Assembly: GCA_009778695.1 (NCBI GenBank)
Contig: WRFS01000018.1
Location: 1-40,538, forward strand
Origin: Oscillospiraceae bacterium
Lineage (GTDB): Bacteria > Bacillota > Clostridia > TANB77 > CAG-508
Reading direction: 5' to 3'
Length of the DNA stretch: 40,538 bases
The notes below the pieces were generated by a model. The model was given only the letters and a program-made list of their open reading frames with translations. It was not told where the DNA came from and searched no databases. The translations under genes and the position numbers were made by a program. Of this stretch, positions 24,221-34,548 are shown piece by piece; position 1 is the first letter of the stretch; every line of letters starts with the position of its first letter.

Positions 24221-24275
24221 CACTTTTCAACTACCTTCAACCATATTCAATTAATAAAATCATTTTTTTTATAAT
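24221..24275. promoter_or_regulatory. Phased TTCAAC array in the divergent promoter region
   Basis: TTCAAC at 24226 and 24236 and TTCAAT at 24246, 10-bp spacing, preceded by TTCTAAAC; near-identical to 15022-15054. On the minus strand TTGAAA, 17 bp and TATATT form the regulator promoter within the array. On the plus strand TATAAT (24270-24275) lies 24 bp after the last motif, as at the RHS promoter. One array therefore sits between the regulator and the coiled-coil operon. Confidence 0.55.
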
Positions 24276-24331
24276 CATATGTGAAAAAAACAAAAAAATT
24301 GCAGAAAAATGTAGCCAAATGTTGAATGCTT

Positions 24332-24341
24332 GTGATATAAT
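24332..24341 (+). promoter_or_regulatory. Extended -10 promoter of the 24372 operon
   Basis: TGATATAAT (24333-24341) with TGn extension, about 31 bp before the ATG at 24372. No clear -35. An alternative to the TATAAT at 24270. Confidence 0.4.
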
Positions 24342-24371
24342 CATTAAAAGTTGTAAAAAGGAGTAGCACAT

Positions 24372-24494
24372 ATGGAACCAGATGTAAAAAACATGACTAC
24401 GGAAGAGGTAATAGAACTATATAAGATTGCACAAGAATTCTTAGGGTTTATAGAAAAAGAAGTAAAAGCATGTGAAGAGAGTGAGAAAAAATGA
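24372..24494 (+). CDS. Small 40-residue protein, translationally coupled
   Basis: MEPDVKNMTTEEVIELYKIAQEF..., 40 residues, acidic, predicted helical. GGAG at 24360-24363 is well placed. Its stop overlaps the next start as ATGA (24491-24494), so translation is coupled to the 521-residue protein. No homologue recognised. It could be a subunit or leader for the coiled-coil protein. Confidence 0.65.
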   Translation: MEPDVKNMTTEEVIELYKIAQEFLGFIEKEVKACEESEKK

Positions 24495-26056
24495 GTAAAG
24501 TGTTAGAAGAAATAAATATAAAAATCAAAGCAGAAAAAGAGGTGTTAGAAACACTTCCTAAAAATAATCCTAAAAATATAAGGCTTTATTTAGAAAAACT
24601 AGATGAAGTTAAAGAACCATTTGAAAAGATGCAAAAACAAGCTCGTGAAGAAATGAAAAAAAGATATGATAGTGCAACAAAGTTAGGCCCAAATCCAGAA
24701 ATTGCTACAATTGAAGAACAATTAGAGAATATGGAGCCAACGTTGCAATTATTAAATGACAATAAAACTTCTTACGAAAAATTGGGGTTTGACCGCAAAT
24801 TGCAAAATTTAAGATATTATTATAATAGAAACTTAAATATGGTAAACGAAACAATTTCATATTGCTTGCAGAAATTTGAAGAGGTTGGAATAAAGATAAG
24901 CCTTGAGGATTTTTGTTACAGCAAATTTGTAAAAGAATATTTGGAAACATTTTTTGAAGAAATGAAAAAAGGGAATATTAATTCAGAAAAAATATTAGCG
25001 AAATTTGAAGAAATTTATTGGAAATGTCCAGATATAATCGTGCATATAGAATTAAATATGAGGCATTTGTATTTAAAACATGAGAAAGAAACAGATAAAT
25101 ATTATGAAAAGAAAAAAGCGGAACTAATACATGGAACAACGGAAAAAGAAATTATGGAAAAATATATTGAACTTTCAAAACAATTTATAGAAAAAATTGA
25201 TGAAGATAAATATGAGATTATGGAATCATTACTTAACGGGAAAATAAATGTAGACGATTATACGGAAGATAAAGTAACTAGGCTTTATGAAAAGTATATA
25301 AACGCAGAGATGTTGAAAGATATGGACGATAATAAATTAGATGAAATAAATGCAAATATGAGTAAATTGTTACATAGTATTTACGAATATAAAAACTATT
25401 CAAAGTTTGAATATTTAGTAGATAACATAAGGGGAATATACAAAGAAAAGGAAAAATATAAAAATGCGTACGAAGAAACTTTAAAATCAATTACTGAAAA
25501 AGAAAAAGAAATTATAAAATTAGCTGGTAAAATTGAAGGCAAGGGATTATTCCAAAAACCAGATGAAAGTCAAATAGTGCACCAAAACAACTTGATTTTA
25601 GAAACAAAAGAACTTTATAGGCAACTAGAAAAAAACAAGATATACGAAAAAATTTATATAGATATGAATGATACGACCTCGATATTAGAAATCTTATATT
25701 TCATTAGTTCATTTTATTATTACTTGTGGCGTTCAATAAGTGAAAAATTTGCAGATATAACTGCAGAAGAAATTGAAAAGCAGATAAATGAGTTAAGCGA
25801 ATTTATAGAATGGCCATTTTGTAATTTGTTGAATAATGTCGAAATAATAGACGAAAAGAACATAAGATTTATTATTAAAGACAGATATAATTTACTGGGT
25901 ATTAATGTAACAAAAGAGCAGTTCGAAGCAGAAAATATAGAGGTGTTGGAAACTGAAATTAAAAAAATACAAACAAGTTATTATATTAAGAAAAACAAGA
26001 TTGACATAAAAGAAATGAAAAATATATGCGAAATTAAAAAATTACTAGAAAAATAA
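24491..26056 (+). CDS. Large coiled-coil protein of unknown function
   Basis: 521 residues, rich in Lys/Glu, with long helical heptad-like stretches (residues about 10-120 and 330-400, e.g. YKEKEKYKNAYEETLKSITEKEKE). There is no signal peptide and no transmembrane helix, so it is cytoplasmic. It begins by overlapping the 40-residue gene (ATGA). No enzyme motif is visible. Sharing the 24221-24275 control region with the response regulator suggests a place in the same regulon. I do not recognise the family. Confidence 0.75.
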   Translation: MSKVLEEINIKIKAEKEVLETLPKNNPKNIRLYLEKLDEVKEPFEKMQKQAREEMKKRYDSATKLGPNPEIATIEEQLENMEPTLQLLNDNKTSYEKLGFDRKLQNLRYYYNRNLNMVNETISYCLQKFEEVGIKISLEDFCYSKFVKEYLETFFEEMKKGNINSEKILAKFEEIYWKCPDIIVHIELNMRHLYLKHEKETDKYYEKKKAELIHGTTEKEIMEKYIELSKQFIEKIDEDKYEIMESLLNGKINVDDYTEDKVTRLYEKYINAEMLKDMDDNKLDEINANMSKLLHSIYEYKNYSKFEYLVDNIRGIYKEKEKYKNAYEETLKSITEKEKEIIKLAGKIEGKGLFQKPDESQIVHQNNLILETKELYRQLEKNKIYEKIYIDMNDTTSILEILYFISSFYYYLWRSISEKFADITAEEIEKQINELSEFIEWPFCNLLNNVEIIDEKNIRFIIKDRYNLLGINVTKEQFEAENIEVLETEIKKIQTSYYIKKNKIDIKEMKNICEIKKLLEK

Positions 26057-26139
26057 TTTTATTGGGGGGGAACCGTACTTTATTTAAAAAGTAATGCTAC
26101 AAAGAAAGTGCATCTCCTTACCTAATTTGGAGAAAGCAA

Positions 26140-29100
26140 ATGAAAAAAGTTGGAAGGAAAAGAACTGTAATATTGGTGCTGTTAGCTATTGTTATTATCG
26201 TAGAAGCAATAGCCTTTGGACTTTCGCGAGCAAATAATGTAAAACAGATTACATTAACAGCTACAGATAGCGAAGGACTATTAGCAGACAATGCCGATAC
26301 AATAAATGCAATGGATGATGGAGCGAGCGGATATTACATTATACTTCCAGAAGCGGTTAATGGTAAATATGTTGAAAAGTATATAGTAACAGAAAAACCA
26401 ATTGATGGAGAACCAGTAAGCGACAACAATATAGTTGAAAATAATTCAACCGTAAATAATAATACTACCACAAACAAAACAGATAACACCTCTGTACCAG
26501 CAAATAACATAACCACCGACCAAAACACAACTAATGAAACAGAAAATTTATCTTTACTAACAACTAACAACCAACAACCAACAACTATAAAAGCAGTAAA
26601 TCCTAAAATGTCAACAGTTGTAACATCTACAGATACCACAACTAACACTGTTGAAAAAGTACCCGGAGATAAAATATATTTAACACAAGACGAATTAAAT
26701 AATCAAGCTATAGAAATAAATGTTGTATATGATACAAAAATAGTAGAGGATAAAACTTTATATAAGCAAGATATAAGTACAACAATAGACGATAAAATAC
26801 TTACAATAACTGGATATCTACCAATAGACGCACAAATTAACTTACCAGAAATAGATGTGGCAAAAACCGCATCAATATTACAAGAAATAAAAGACATGTA
26901 TAACCAAAATGCTGTAATATACGAATTGCTTAAAATAGAAATCCTTTCAGGAGACAGTACTTATACACCACAAGATACATTAAAAATAAGTATATCTAAT
27001 GTAGCCCAAGCAAATCAAATACTTGTTGCATCTATAGAAGAAGATACAACCAACGACCAACAACCAACAACCAACAACCTACTAGTATCTGAACAAGCAC
27101 CTACTGTAATACAAAATAGTGAAATTCAATTTGAAGCAGATGAATTAAGTGAATTTGCACTTATAACAATACCAGGAGCAATGCAGACACCACCAACTCA
27201 AGGTATGGGGATTGTACCAGCTGGCATTCAAATTGCAGGCAATACTGAAACACCTTGGGATGGAAGTGTTGCTACCAGCTTTAAATTTGGAGCAGGAACA
27301 TCCTCTTTTCCATATTTAATCACAGATGGAAGCGATTTGGCATATCTAGCAAAACAAGTAAATGCTGGAACTAATTATGATGGAGTGTATTTTCAAGTTA
27401 CGGACGATATAAATTTAGGAGGAAATACATGGACACCAATTGGTACATACAGCAATTCTTTTAGAGGAATTTTTGATGGGGCAGGGCATATAATATCTAA
27501 TGCTGTGATTAATACAAAAGCTGCCAATACTGCAAATATAGAATCTTACGGATTATTTGGTTCTGTTGGTGGAGGAACGACATATGCACAGGTAAGAAAC
27601 GTAGAATTAGATAGCTTTAAAATTAACCTAGGAACAGGTGCACAAACATTTAGTGCAAATAGTGGATATAATGCAGGGTTTGTAGTAGGAACAATCTATA
27701 ATGATGCAAAAGTAGCAAATTGTATAGTAAAAAGTTCTAGTATGGCAACAGCGGGAACATTAACAATGAGCCAAACAACTACATATGTATTTTTAGGAGG
27801 AATAGCAGGAAGTGTTGGAGCAACCACAAATTCAACAGTGCCAGCAACGGGACATGTATACAGTATAGATAATTGTTATGTATCAGCAAATATAGTTACA
27901 ATGATTGCAGGAACAGGTCAATATAGTTATAACCTTTCTGCAGGAGGAATAGTAGGAAGAATTAATAATCAGCCAGCATGGCCTACAAATTGTTTATATA
28001 CAGGAACAATTAATACTCATACAACAGCTACTAACGGAGGATTTATAGGCCCAATATTTGGAAGTTTAATAGGAAATACAGCAGCAGTAAGTCCAACCAA
28101 TCCAGCAGCAAACTATACAACAGATGATACAGTATTTAGTGGAACATCAAATGTTGGAGGAGCTGCAACAAACTTAACATGTACAAGTTATTACACATCT
28201 TATGTTGCAAAAACTGGTACACCATCATTTAACTCTACAGCTTCAAATTGCACATCAGGAGCTACTCCATTAGATACAGCACATAGAATAACGGCACCAG
28301 CTACAGCTGTTTCATATGATATGTCTCGTTATCAAGGTGTTAACAAAGGTACCTACACATCTGATATGAACTCAATGCTTACCATGTTTAATGGCAACAC
28401 TGGAGGTGGGGACTATGTTTCATGGCAATATAACTTATTGAGTGGTGGTTTCACATTTAAAAATAGATTAACAGGTACAGTCAAAGAGACAAACTTAGAT
28501 ACCTACGAGGCACAAATAACTGATAATTATAATATAGGAAATTACACATATAAGTGGTATCTTGATGGAACATTAGATAATGGCGTAACAGGAAGCACAT
28601 ACACAATAGATACAATAGCGGCAAAAGGTAAAGGATTGGACGTAGTAATTGGAGATGGGGCATATTATACAGTAGTAAAAGGAATAATTAATCTCGACGT
28701 TAGTATATCGTTTAATATTAATACAAGTACCAATACAGTTACTGCCAGTTTATCAGGAACGGATGCTTCAGAAGTTAATACAAGTGATTGTACATTTACA
28801 TGGTACATAGTAGATGCTTCTGATATAACAAGTGATCCGATAGATGGAGTTGACTCTTTAACATTAACAGGGTTAATAGCTGGCAATAAGTATCAATTAG
28901 TAATTACAAACAATGCCACATCTGAAGTTGTAACACAAAATGATTTCACTTATGGAACTAGAACAATTATATATGTTTCATATGCAGCTAATGCTACATA
29001 TGGTTATCCTGCGGGCAATAATAATAACAATGGATTAACTCCAACAACACCAGTACAAACACTGGTTAACGCATATACTAAACTTTCTGCCACAGGTACA

Positions 29101-29574
29101 ACTGGCAGCAATATTATTATAATAATGGGAAATTATACAGAGACTTCGTATTTAAATTCAGCAGGAGTGAATTATAATGATACTAATTATAGTAAACAAG
29201 CTACTATAACAGGAGTATATAATGGAACCGATTATCACAGTGTGCTAACTTTTTCAGGCACAAAATATTTGTCTGCTCCTACAGTGTTTCAATATATGAC
29301 TCTAAATGGTACAGGTGCAACATCTTTCTATTTACAAGGGAATAAAATGACTTTTGGCGAACAAGTGGTAATGACAGGATACCCTGCTGTAAATATGGCA
29401 AATGATCAAACAGGAGCACTTAGAACCTGTGCTTCTCCAAACTTTCTTTTATATGGAGGAACTACATTTTCTAAGCAAACAGAGGCAAACAATATGGTAT
29501 TACCGTTTACCACTACAGAAATAGTAATTAAAAGCGGAACATTTGAAAGAATAATGTTACGGAAATTCTGCTGA
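26140..29574 (+). CDS. Giant surface adhesin, N-terminal segment (frameshifted)
   Basis: First ~1,140 residues of one very long protein (26140-34364, about 2,740 codons if joined). ATG follows GGAG; TCTCC at 26113 could pair with GGAGA at 26129, hiding the site. Residues about 8-28 form a signal-anchor helix (VILVLLAIVIIVEAIAFGL). An Asn/Thr-rich stalk (to about 170), a beta-sandwich region, then a GLUG-like repeat domain near 380-480 (DGSDLAYLAKQVNAGTNYDGVYF, FRGIFDGAGHIISNAVI, YGLFGSVGG) and a beta-helix. The frame breaks at GTTAC (about 29557): dropping one T gives IMYGNSAEGNGNTNG in the next frame. Confidence 0.8.
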   Translation: MKKVGRKRTVILVLLAIVIIVEAIAFGLSRANNVKQITLTATDSEGLLADNADTINAMDDGASGYYIILPEAVNGKYVEKYIVTEKPIDGEPVSDNNIVENNSTVNNNTTTNKTDNTSVPANNITTDQNTTNETENLSLLTTNNQQPTTIKAVNPKMSTVVTSTDTTTNTVEKVPGDKIYLTQDELNNQAIEINVVYDTKIVEDKTLYKQDISTTIDDKILTITGYLPIDAQINLPEIDVAKTASILQEIKDMYNQNAVIYELLKIEILSGDSTYTPQDTLKISISNVAQANQILVASIEEDTTNDQQPTTNNLLVSEQAPTVIQNSEIQFEADELSEFALITIPGAMQTPPTQGMGIVPAGIQIAGNTETPWDGSVATSFKFGAGTSSFPYLITDGSDLAYLAKQVNAGTNYDGVYFQVTDDINLGGNTWTPIGTYSNSFRGIFDGAGHIISNAVINTKAANTANIESYGLFGSVGGGTTYAQVRNVELDSFKINLGTGAQTFSANSGYNAGFVVGTIYNDAKVANCIVKSSSMATAGTLTMSQTTTYVFLGGIAGSVGATTNSTVPATGHVYSIDNCYVSANIVTMIAGTGQYSYNLSAGGIVGRINNQPAWPTNCLYTGTINTHTTATNGGFIGPIFGSLIGNTAAVSPTNPAANYTTDDTVFSGTSNVGGAATNLTCTSYYTSYVAKTGTPSFNSTASNCTSGATPLDTAHRITAPATAVSYDMSRYQGVNKGTYTSDMNSMLTMFNGNTGGGDYVSWQYNLLSGGFTFKNRLTGTVKETNLDTYEAQITDNYNIGNYTYKWYLDGTLDNGVTGSTYTIDTIAAKGKGLDVVIGDGAYYTVVKGIINLDVSISFNINTSTNTVTASLSGTDASEVNTSDCTFTWYIVDASDITSDPIDGVDSLTLTGLIAGNKYQLVITNNATSEVVTQNDFTYGTRTIIYVSYAANATYGYPAGNNNNNGLTPTTPVQTLVNAYTKLSATGTTGSNIIIIMGNYTETSYLNSAGVNYNDTNYSKQATITGVYNGTDYHSVLTFSGTKYLSAPTVFQYMTLNGTGATSFYLQGNKMTFGEQVVMTGYPAVNMANDQTGALRTCASPNFLLYGGTTFSKQTEANNMVLPFTTTEIVIKSGTFERIMLRKFC

Positions 29575-29758
29575 AGGAAACGGAAATACAAACGGATTTA
29601 GTGTCGGTTCACCTACCCCTTATCTCTGTAAGATAACAGTAGATATTAAAAACAGCACAACATCTTCTGCATATGGTGCAGATATTAACGCAATAGTCGG
29701 AGGACAATCTGACGGTTCAATTCATGGCACATCCCAGATAAATATAAAAAATGGCAGT

Positions 29759-31786
29759 GTGGCACGTATAATAGGAGGTAATCTAGGTTATAACAAGCAA
29801 AGCGGAAATTATGCTACATGTACATTTTGGGGAGAAGTCGACATGAATATTTCAGGAGGATCGGTACAGGAAATTTATGGTACTTCTTTAGGACGTACTA
29901 TGAGTACAGGACCATCATCTATCACAAATGTTTATTTCTATGGAAAAATATTTATAAATATTTCAGGAGGCATAATCAATGGTAATATTTATGGTGCTGG
30001 AGCTGGCGGAGCAACAGGTTATTATTCAGGAGCAGTATCAACAGATACATATACCGAAGGTCAAAATTATCCGACAAGCACAAATATTACGATGTCTGGA
30101 GGAACAGTCAACGGCAATATTTATGGAGGCGGATATGGATATACAGAGTTGTTACCTGCAAATTTGACTATAACTGATGCTGGAAATTTATATGGTAATT
30201 CGTATATAAATATTTCAGGAGGAACAGTAAATGGCAATGTTTTTGGTGCAGGAAGAGGAACGGACCTTTATGGGACTACAAGAACAGCACTTGGTCAAAT
30301 GTATGGAGATACAAGTATTACTGTTTCAGGAAATGCTAATATAACTGGAAATGTATTTGGTAGTGGAGACGGAGTATCAACAGCAGGGTATACGAATACT
30401 GCACTATTAACTGGAACGTCGACCATAAATATAGCAGGTGGTACAAATGCCGGCGATATATATGGAGCAGGAAATATTGCTCAAACAATGGGAAATGCCA
30501 ATATAAATATAACTGGAGGAACAAATCCTGGTAATATATATGGAGGAGGAAATGTTGCCCAAATAACAGGTAATATAATTGTCGATATTAATGGTGGACA
30601 AAATACAGGCGAAATATATGGAGGAGGAAATCAAGGTCAAGTTAGTGGAAATACGGAAGTTCGTATACATGGAGGAAATTCTTCTGCGATATATGGAGGA
30701 GGAAACCAAGGTCCAGTTAGTGGAAGTACCGTTGTATATATATATGATGGAAATGCTACTACAGTGTATGGAGGAGGGAAGTCTACTAGTGCTGGAACTA
30801 CAACCGTGCATATTTTAGGAGGAAAAACAGGCAGTGTTTTTGGTGGGTCAAATATAACAGGAACAATTGGAACTAGTAATATTGATATAACAGGAGGAAC
30901 AGTAGGAGCAATATATGGAGGAAATAATGCAGGAGGTACTACGACTGCAACAAATATTGTAATGAATGGCGGAGACGATATAGGAGATATATATGGCGGA
31001 GGAAATCAAGCTATAACAACGACTTCGCATGTTACAATAAATAGTGGGAATAACACAGGAAGTGTTTATGCAGGTGGGGACTTAGCTTCAGTACAAAATC
31101 CAAATATAGTAATAAATGGTGGAAATGTTGGAAATGTATTTGGAGGAGGAAAACAATCTTCTGTACCGTATGGTATTGTTCCAATAAATGGCGGTACAAT
31201 TCAAAATGTATATGGCGGAGGCGAAGAAGGTACAGTTACAGGAAACACCAATGTAGATATTAAAAATGCAACTGTAACAGGCAGTGTGTACGCAGGAGGA
31301 TATGGTTCATCTGCAACGGTATATGGAAATACAAATGTAAATATACACGGTAATGCAGTGATAGGACAAGAAAGCATAACCCAAATAACCACTGACAGTG
31401 GATGCGTATTTGGTGGAGGAAGAGCAGCAGATACTGGAACATCAACAACAGATAATGCAACAAGTACTGTAAATATAGCAGGTGGAACAATTTATGGACA
31501 TGTATATGGAGGAGCTAAAACAGCAAAAATATATGGACACGCAACAGTTAATGTAGGGTATGAAGCAGTTAATAATCCTGCGTTAATTGAATCGGACATA
31601 TACATTAGAGGAACAATATTTGGTGGAGGGGATAGTAACGATACTGGCGAAGAAGCGTATGACTATACCTTTGTTAGCGTTACACAAGGAATAGATATTA
31701 ACATAAACGGAAATGGACATAACAGCTTTATAATGGAACGGAAGTATATTTGGTTCAGGAAATGGAGCAAACTCAGCAGGAGATAG
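29759..31786 (+). CDS. Giant surface adhesin, glycine-rich beta-helix segment (frameshifted)
   Basis: Its frame is open from 29561; the GTG at 29759 is not needed as a start. About 30 short repeats of the type 'INISGGTVNGNIYGGG' with variants (GNIYGGGN, GSVYAGGD, GNVFGGGK): each is one rung of a right-handed beta-helix. The DNA is correspondingly repetitive at 30.1-31.6 kb. This is typical of adhesins and passenger-like proteins on the outer surface. The frame is lost about 31735: dropping one G gives IMNGSIFGSGNGANSAG, continuing into the next segment. Confidence 0.8.
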   Translation: MARIIGGNLGYNKQSGNYATCTFWGEVDMNISGGSVQEIYGTSLGRTMSTGPSSITNVYFYGKIFINISGGIINGNIYGAGAGGATGYYSGAVSTDTYTEGQNYPTSTNITMSGGTVNGNIYGGGYGYTELLPANLTITDAGNLYGNSYINISGGTVNGNVFGAGRGTDLYGTTRTALGQMYGDTSITVSGNANITGNVFGSGDGVSTAGYTNTALLTGTSTINIAGGTNAGDIYGAGNIAQTMGNANINITGGTNPGNIYGGGNVAQITGNIIVDINGGQNTGEIYGGGNQGQVSGNTEVRIHGGNSSAIYGGGNQGPVSGSTVVYIYDGNATTVYGGGKSTSAGTTTVHILGGKTGSVFGGSNITGTIGTSNIDITGGTVGAIYGGNNAGGTTTATNIVMNGGDDIGDIYGGGNQAITTTSHVTINSGNNTGSVYAGGDLASVQNPNIVINGGNVGNVFGGGKQSSVPYGIVPINGGTIQNVYGGGEEGTVTGNTNVDIKNATVTGSVYAGGYGSSATVYGNTNVNIHGNAVIGQESITQITTDSGCVFGGGRAADTGTSTTDNATSTVNIAGGTIYGHVYGGAKTAKIYGHATVNVGYEAVNNPALIESDIYIRGTIFGGGDSNDTGEEAYDYTFVSVTQGIDININGNGHNSFIMERKYIWFRKWSKLSRR

Positions 31787-31955
31787 TTATATTAACATTG
31801 TACATTCAGGAACTTTTGATAATCCAGAAAAAAACATATCTATTCAAAGAGCAACACTTGTTACTATTGACGATTCCTCAATTGCATTATCGGGAGCAAC
31901 AGATAGAACGAATGAGTATTCAAGTGAATATTTTACTCTTAATAGAATAAATGAA

Positions 31956-34364
31956 TTGAAAATAAAAAATAATTCAACATTATACCTAGCTTACGGTGCG
32001 AACTTATTACAAAAACTTTCAAGCTTAGCTGATGTAAATGGTTCGGAAGTAAAAGCTACGGTTTCAATAGATAATGAAACTGGAGAGGTAGTAAAAAATG
32101 TAGATAATAGAATTTATATGAAAGAAGGAAAAAATTTAAACGTAGCAACCAATGAACAAATTACAGCATATGGTGAAATTAATGGAATGACGTTTTTTGG
32201 ACTATATACTAGCACGTCGAATCCTAGTACAAGTACTGGTTTATATAACGATGCTTATAATAATGGAGATGTTATTACTAATGAAGGTACATTTGTACAA
32301 AATTCATATATATTGGGAATGCATAAACAACCAACTCATGATATTACAGAAGATGGCTTTTACACAAACATAAATAAGGATGGGTATATAAAAACAGAAT
32401 ACATTGATGTAACGCCAGATGATGACCTATATTATATTTGGTTAGTTGGAGAAAACTTAGATGTTACTGTGTTTAATGTTACTTTAACTGCATCAAAATA
32501 TGCTACATTAGGAACTGCAGAGTTGCCATTAACAGGATTTGGTGTAGCAAATACAACATTTTCATTAGTAGGATTTTCAGCCGACTTAACGCAACGTACT
32601 CAATTAGTAGATAAAAACGAAATCCCTGCAATTGCAAGTTCACAATCAGATGCAGATACAATATTTGGGCTAGGAGTAAGATCAGGAAATGTTGGCTGGC
32701 AAACAGGAGATTCAACAGATTTTTATACAGCAAACGGAGGAACATATGATGGCAGTACCACGTATAAACATGACAATTCTAGCTATACACCAACCGTAAG
32801 TTTATACTTTTACCATTCACAAAATTTAAGCGAAGAACAGACTTTGGGTGAGGTAACAATAAGATTTCAAGTATTAATGCCAATAGACGATTTAAACTAT
32901 AGTATTTCATATGTAGACATTATTATAACAATGAATACAGCATTGTACCAGAACTATTTTTATGAAGCGGCAATATCACCAGGAGAAGAAAATGGATTAT
33001 TTACAACAACAGAAACAAACATATCAAACGCTTCGAAATTTTCTACATATTACGCATTGTATTTAGATAATTTTTCTAATACCCAATATGCTTCTAGCTA
33101 TTTTAATGCAAAACATGTATTAATTTCGACGAATTTAGATGGCACACCATATGCTTTCCCAGCAGGAACAAAGATAACAATGATTGATGAGGTAAGAAAA
33201 AAATATTACTATTATGTTGTAACTGCTCAAGACGAAAGTTCTGGGAAGTATATTTATAATTTTTCAAACTTTATAGGAATGGGAACAAAAAATCAGCCAT
33301 TTGATGAAACCTCTGCAAATGCTGCATACTACAACCAACCCCAAGATATTGTATACGAAAACTTTATTTTTCAAGTAGATTTTAATGGGGCAAATTTACA
33401 AAACGATGTTACAGATAATCTTTTATTAATGGAATTACAAGACCAGTCTAGTCAAACTCTTTTAGGCGTTTTAGGTATTGAAAGAGAAACAACTAAGTAT
33501 AGTGTATACGTTGGTAAGGACCCAGTTATAAATATTACAGGAACAGTAGACCCAGCTATAGTTTATTTAGGGGATCAATTTACAGTAGCAGCGGACATTA
33601 ATTATCAACAAAACGTTATAGATTCGAAATTAGTTTACGATACAAGAAGTTTTAATGATAAAATGGGCGTTAAAGTAAGCATATTTGACAACAAAGGCAA
33701 TCAGTTGGGTATTAATGATTTATTAGGAGTTACTATTTCATTAGATGGACAAATATATTACCCTAGTGTGGATGGAACAATAAGATTTGTTGCAGCAGAT
33801 AAACTATCAAGAGTGCTTGCAAGAATGGTAATAGACACAAAAGACAATACAACCTTGCCAGGAGGAACTTATACAGTAAAAGTTGAAGCATTTGGTACTC
33901 CAGATGGCATATGCTACGATACCCAAACGCCAGGTTTAGCAGAATTTTCAATAAACATTATTAATGGGAATTATGGATTAAAAGTTACAACAGATGATCA
34001 ATCAAAAATTGTAGATAAATTAACTGGAAACACAACAGCTGGAACAAATACAATTACAGCGAACTTGAGTTATGATTCAGATTATGAAAATCCAATTATT
34101 ACAGTTTCGCTAGAAAGAAGAGATTATTCAACAACCTATTCAATGAACTACAATCAAGTAGATTTGGCAGATTATGTTTCAACAAACTTAACAGCAACAG
34201 ACGAAGCAAATGAGTATAAACTACCAAATGTTTTAACCAGCAACATGCTGTTTGAAATAGCATTAAAACAAAATCTAATGACAGGCACATATAGGTTGGT
34301 GTTTAAATTATATGACGGCGAAGTTTACATCGGCGAGGCTTACGAGTATATCGTTATTAAATAG
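31956..34364 (+). CDS. Giant surface adhesin, C-terminal segment (frameshifted)
   Basis: Frame open from 31740. After the last helix rungs it runs through a series of beta-sandwich, Ig-like domains (NNTTLPGGTYTVKVEAFG, TAGTNTITANLSYDSDYENPIITVSLE, TGTYRLVFKLYDGEVYIGEAYEYIVIK). There is no LPXTG motif or C-terminal helix, so anchoring would rest on the N-terminal helix. The stop codon (34362-34364) is itself the first three bases of hairpin element A. Confidence 0.8.
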   Translation: MKIKNNSTLYLAYGANLLQKLSSLADVNGSEVKATVSIDNETGEVVKNVDNRIYMKEGKNLNVATNEQITAYGEINGMTFFGLYTSTSNPSTSTGLYNDAYNNGDVITNEGTFVQNSYILGMHKQPTHDITEDGFYTNINKDGYIKTEYIDVTPDDDLYYIWLVGENLDVTVFNVTLTASKYATLGTAELPLTGFGVANTTFSLVGFSADLTQRTQLVDKNEIPAIASSQSDADTIFGLGVRSGNVGWQTGDSTDFYTANGGTYDGSTTYKHDNSSYTPTVSLYFYHSQNLSEEQTLGEVTIRFQVLMPIDDLNYSISYVDIIITMNTALYQNYFYEAAISPGEENGLFTTTETNISNASKFSTYYALYLDNFSNTQYASSYFNAKHVLISTNLDGTPYAFPAGTKITMIDEVRKKYYYYVVTAQDESSGKYIYNFSNFIGMGTKNQPFDETSANAAYYNQPQDIVYENFIFQVDFNGANLQNDVTDNLLLMELQDQSSQTLLGVLGIERETTKYSVYVGKDPVINITGTVDPAIVYLGDQFTVAADINYQQNVIDSKLVYDTRSFNDKMGVKVSIFDNKGNQLGINDLLGVTISLDGQIYYPSVDGTIRFVAADKLSRVLARMVIDTKDNTTLPGGTYTVKVEAFGTPDGICYDTQTPGLAEFSINIINGNYGLKVTTDDQSKIVDKLTGNTTAGTNTITANLSYDSDYENPIITVSLERRDYSTTYSMNYNQVDLADYVSTNLTATDEANEYKLPNVLTSNMLFEIALKQNLMTGTYRLVFKLYDGEVYIGEAYEYIVIK

Positions 34365-34487
34365 CCCGCTCTTGTGTGTTTAGTATATTTTTTCAAAAAC
34401 TCCCTCCAGGGCAAGGGGTAATCCGTATGCCTCAAAGGGCTGTCGGGCAGTTTTTGAAAACAATATACTAAACACACAAGAGCTACT
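34362..34487 (-). repeat. Structured repeat element, copy A (inverted)
   Basis: On the minus strand: AGTAGCT, a stem of about 33 bp with a bulge, then a 47-nt conserved loop (34402-34448), the matching arm and GAGCGGGCTA. The stem sequence (…TTTAGTATATT…) is unrelated to that of copy B, but the loop differs at only one base. It begins exactly at the stop codon of the adhesin and probably ends its transcript. From 34365 to 34700 there is no gene apart from this pair. Confidence 0.75.
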
Positions 34488-34548
34488 CTATATTAATTAG
34501 AAAGCTTCGCACTATTATAAATAAAATTTTGACATTACACGTAAGTAG

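Noticed and set aside
26040..26140. Possible riboswitch before the giant adhesin
   Set aside because: Only a 5-bp TCTCC/GGAGA pairing over the ribosome binding site is visible, with no known riboswitch consensus.
30100..31650. Short regularly spaced repeats resembling a CRISPR array
   Set aside because: They are in-frame codons for glycine-rich beta-helix rungs, with imperfect units of varying length and no cas genes.
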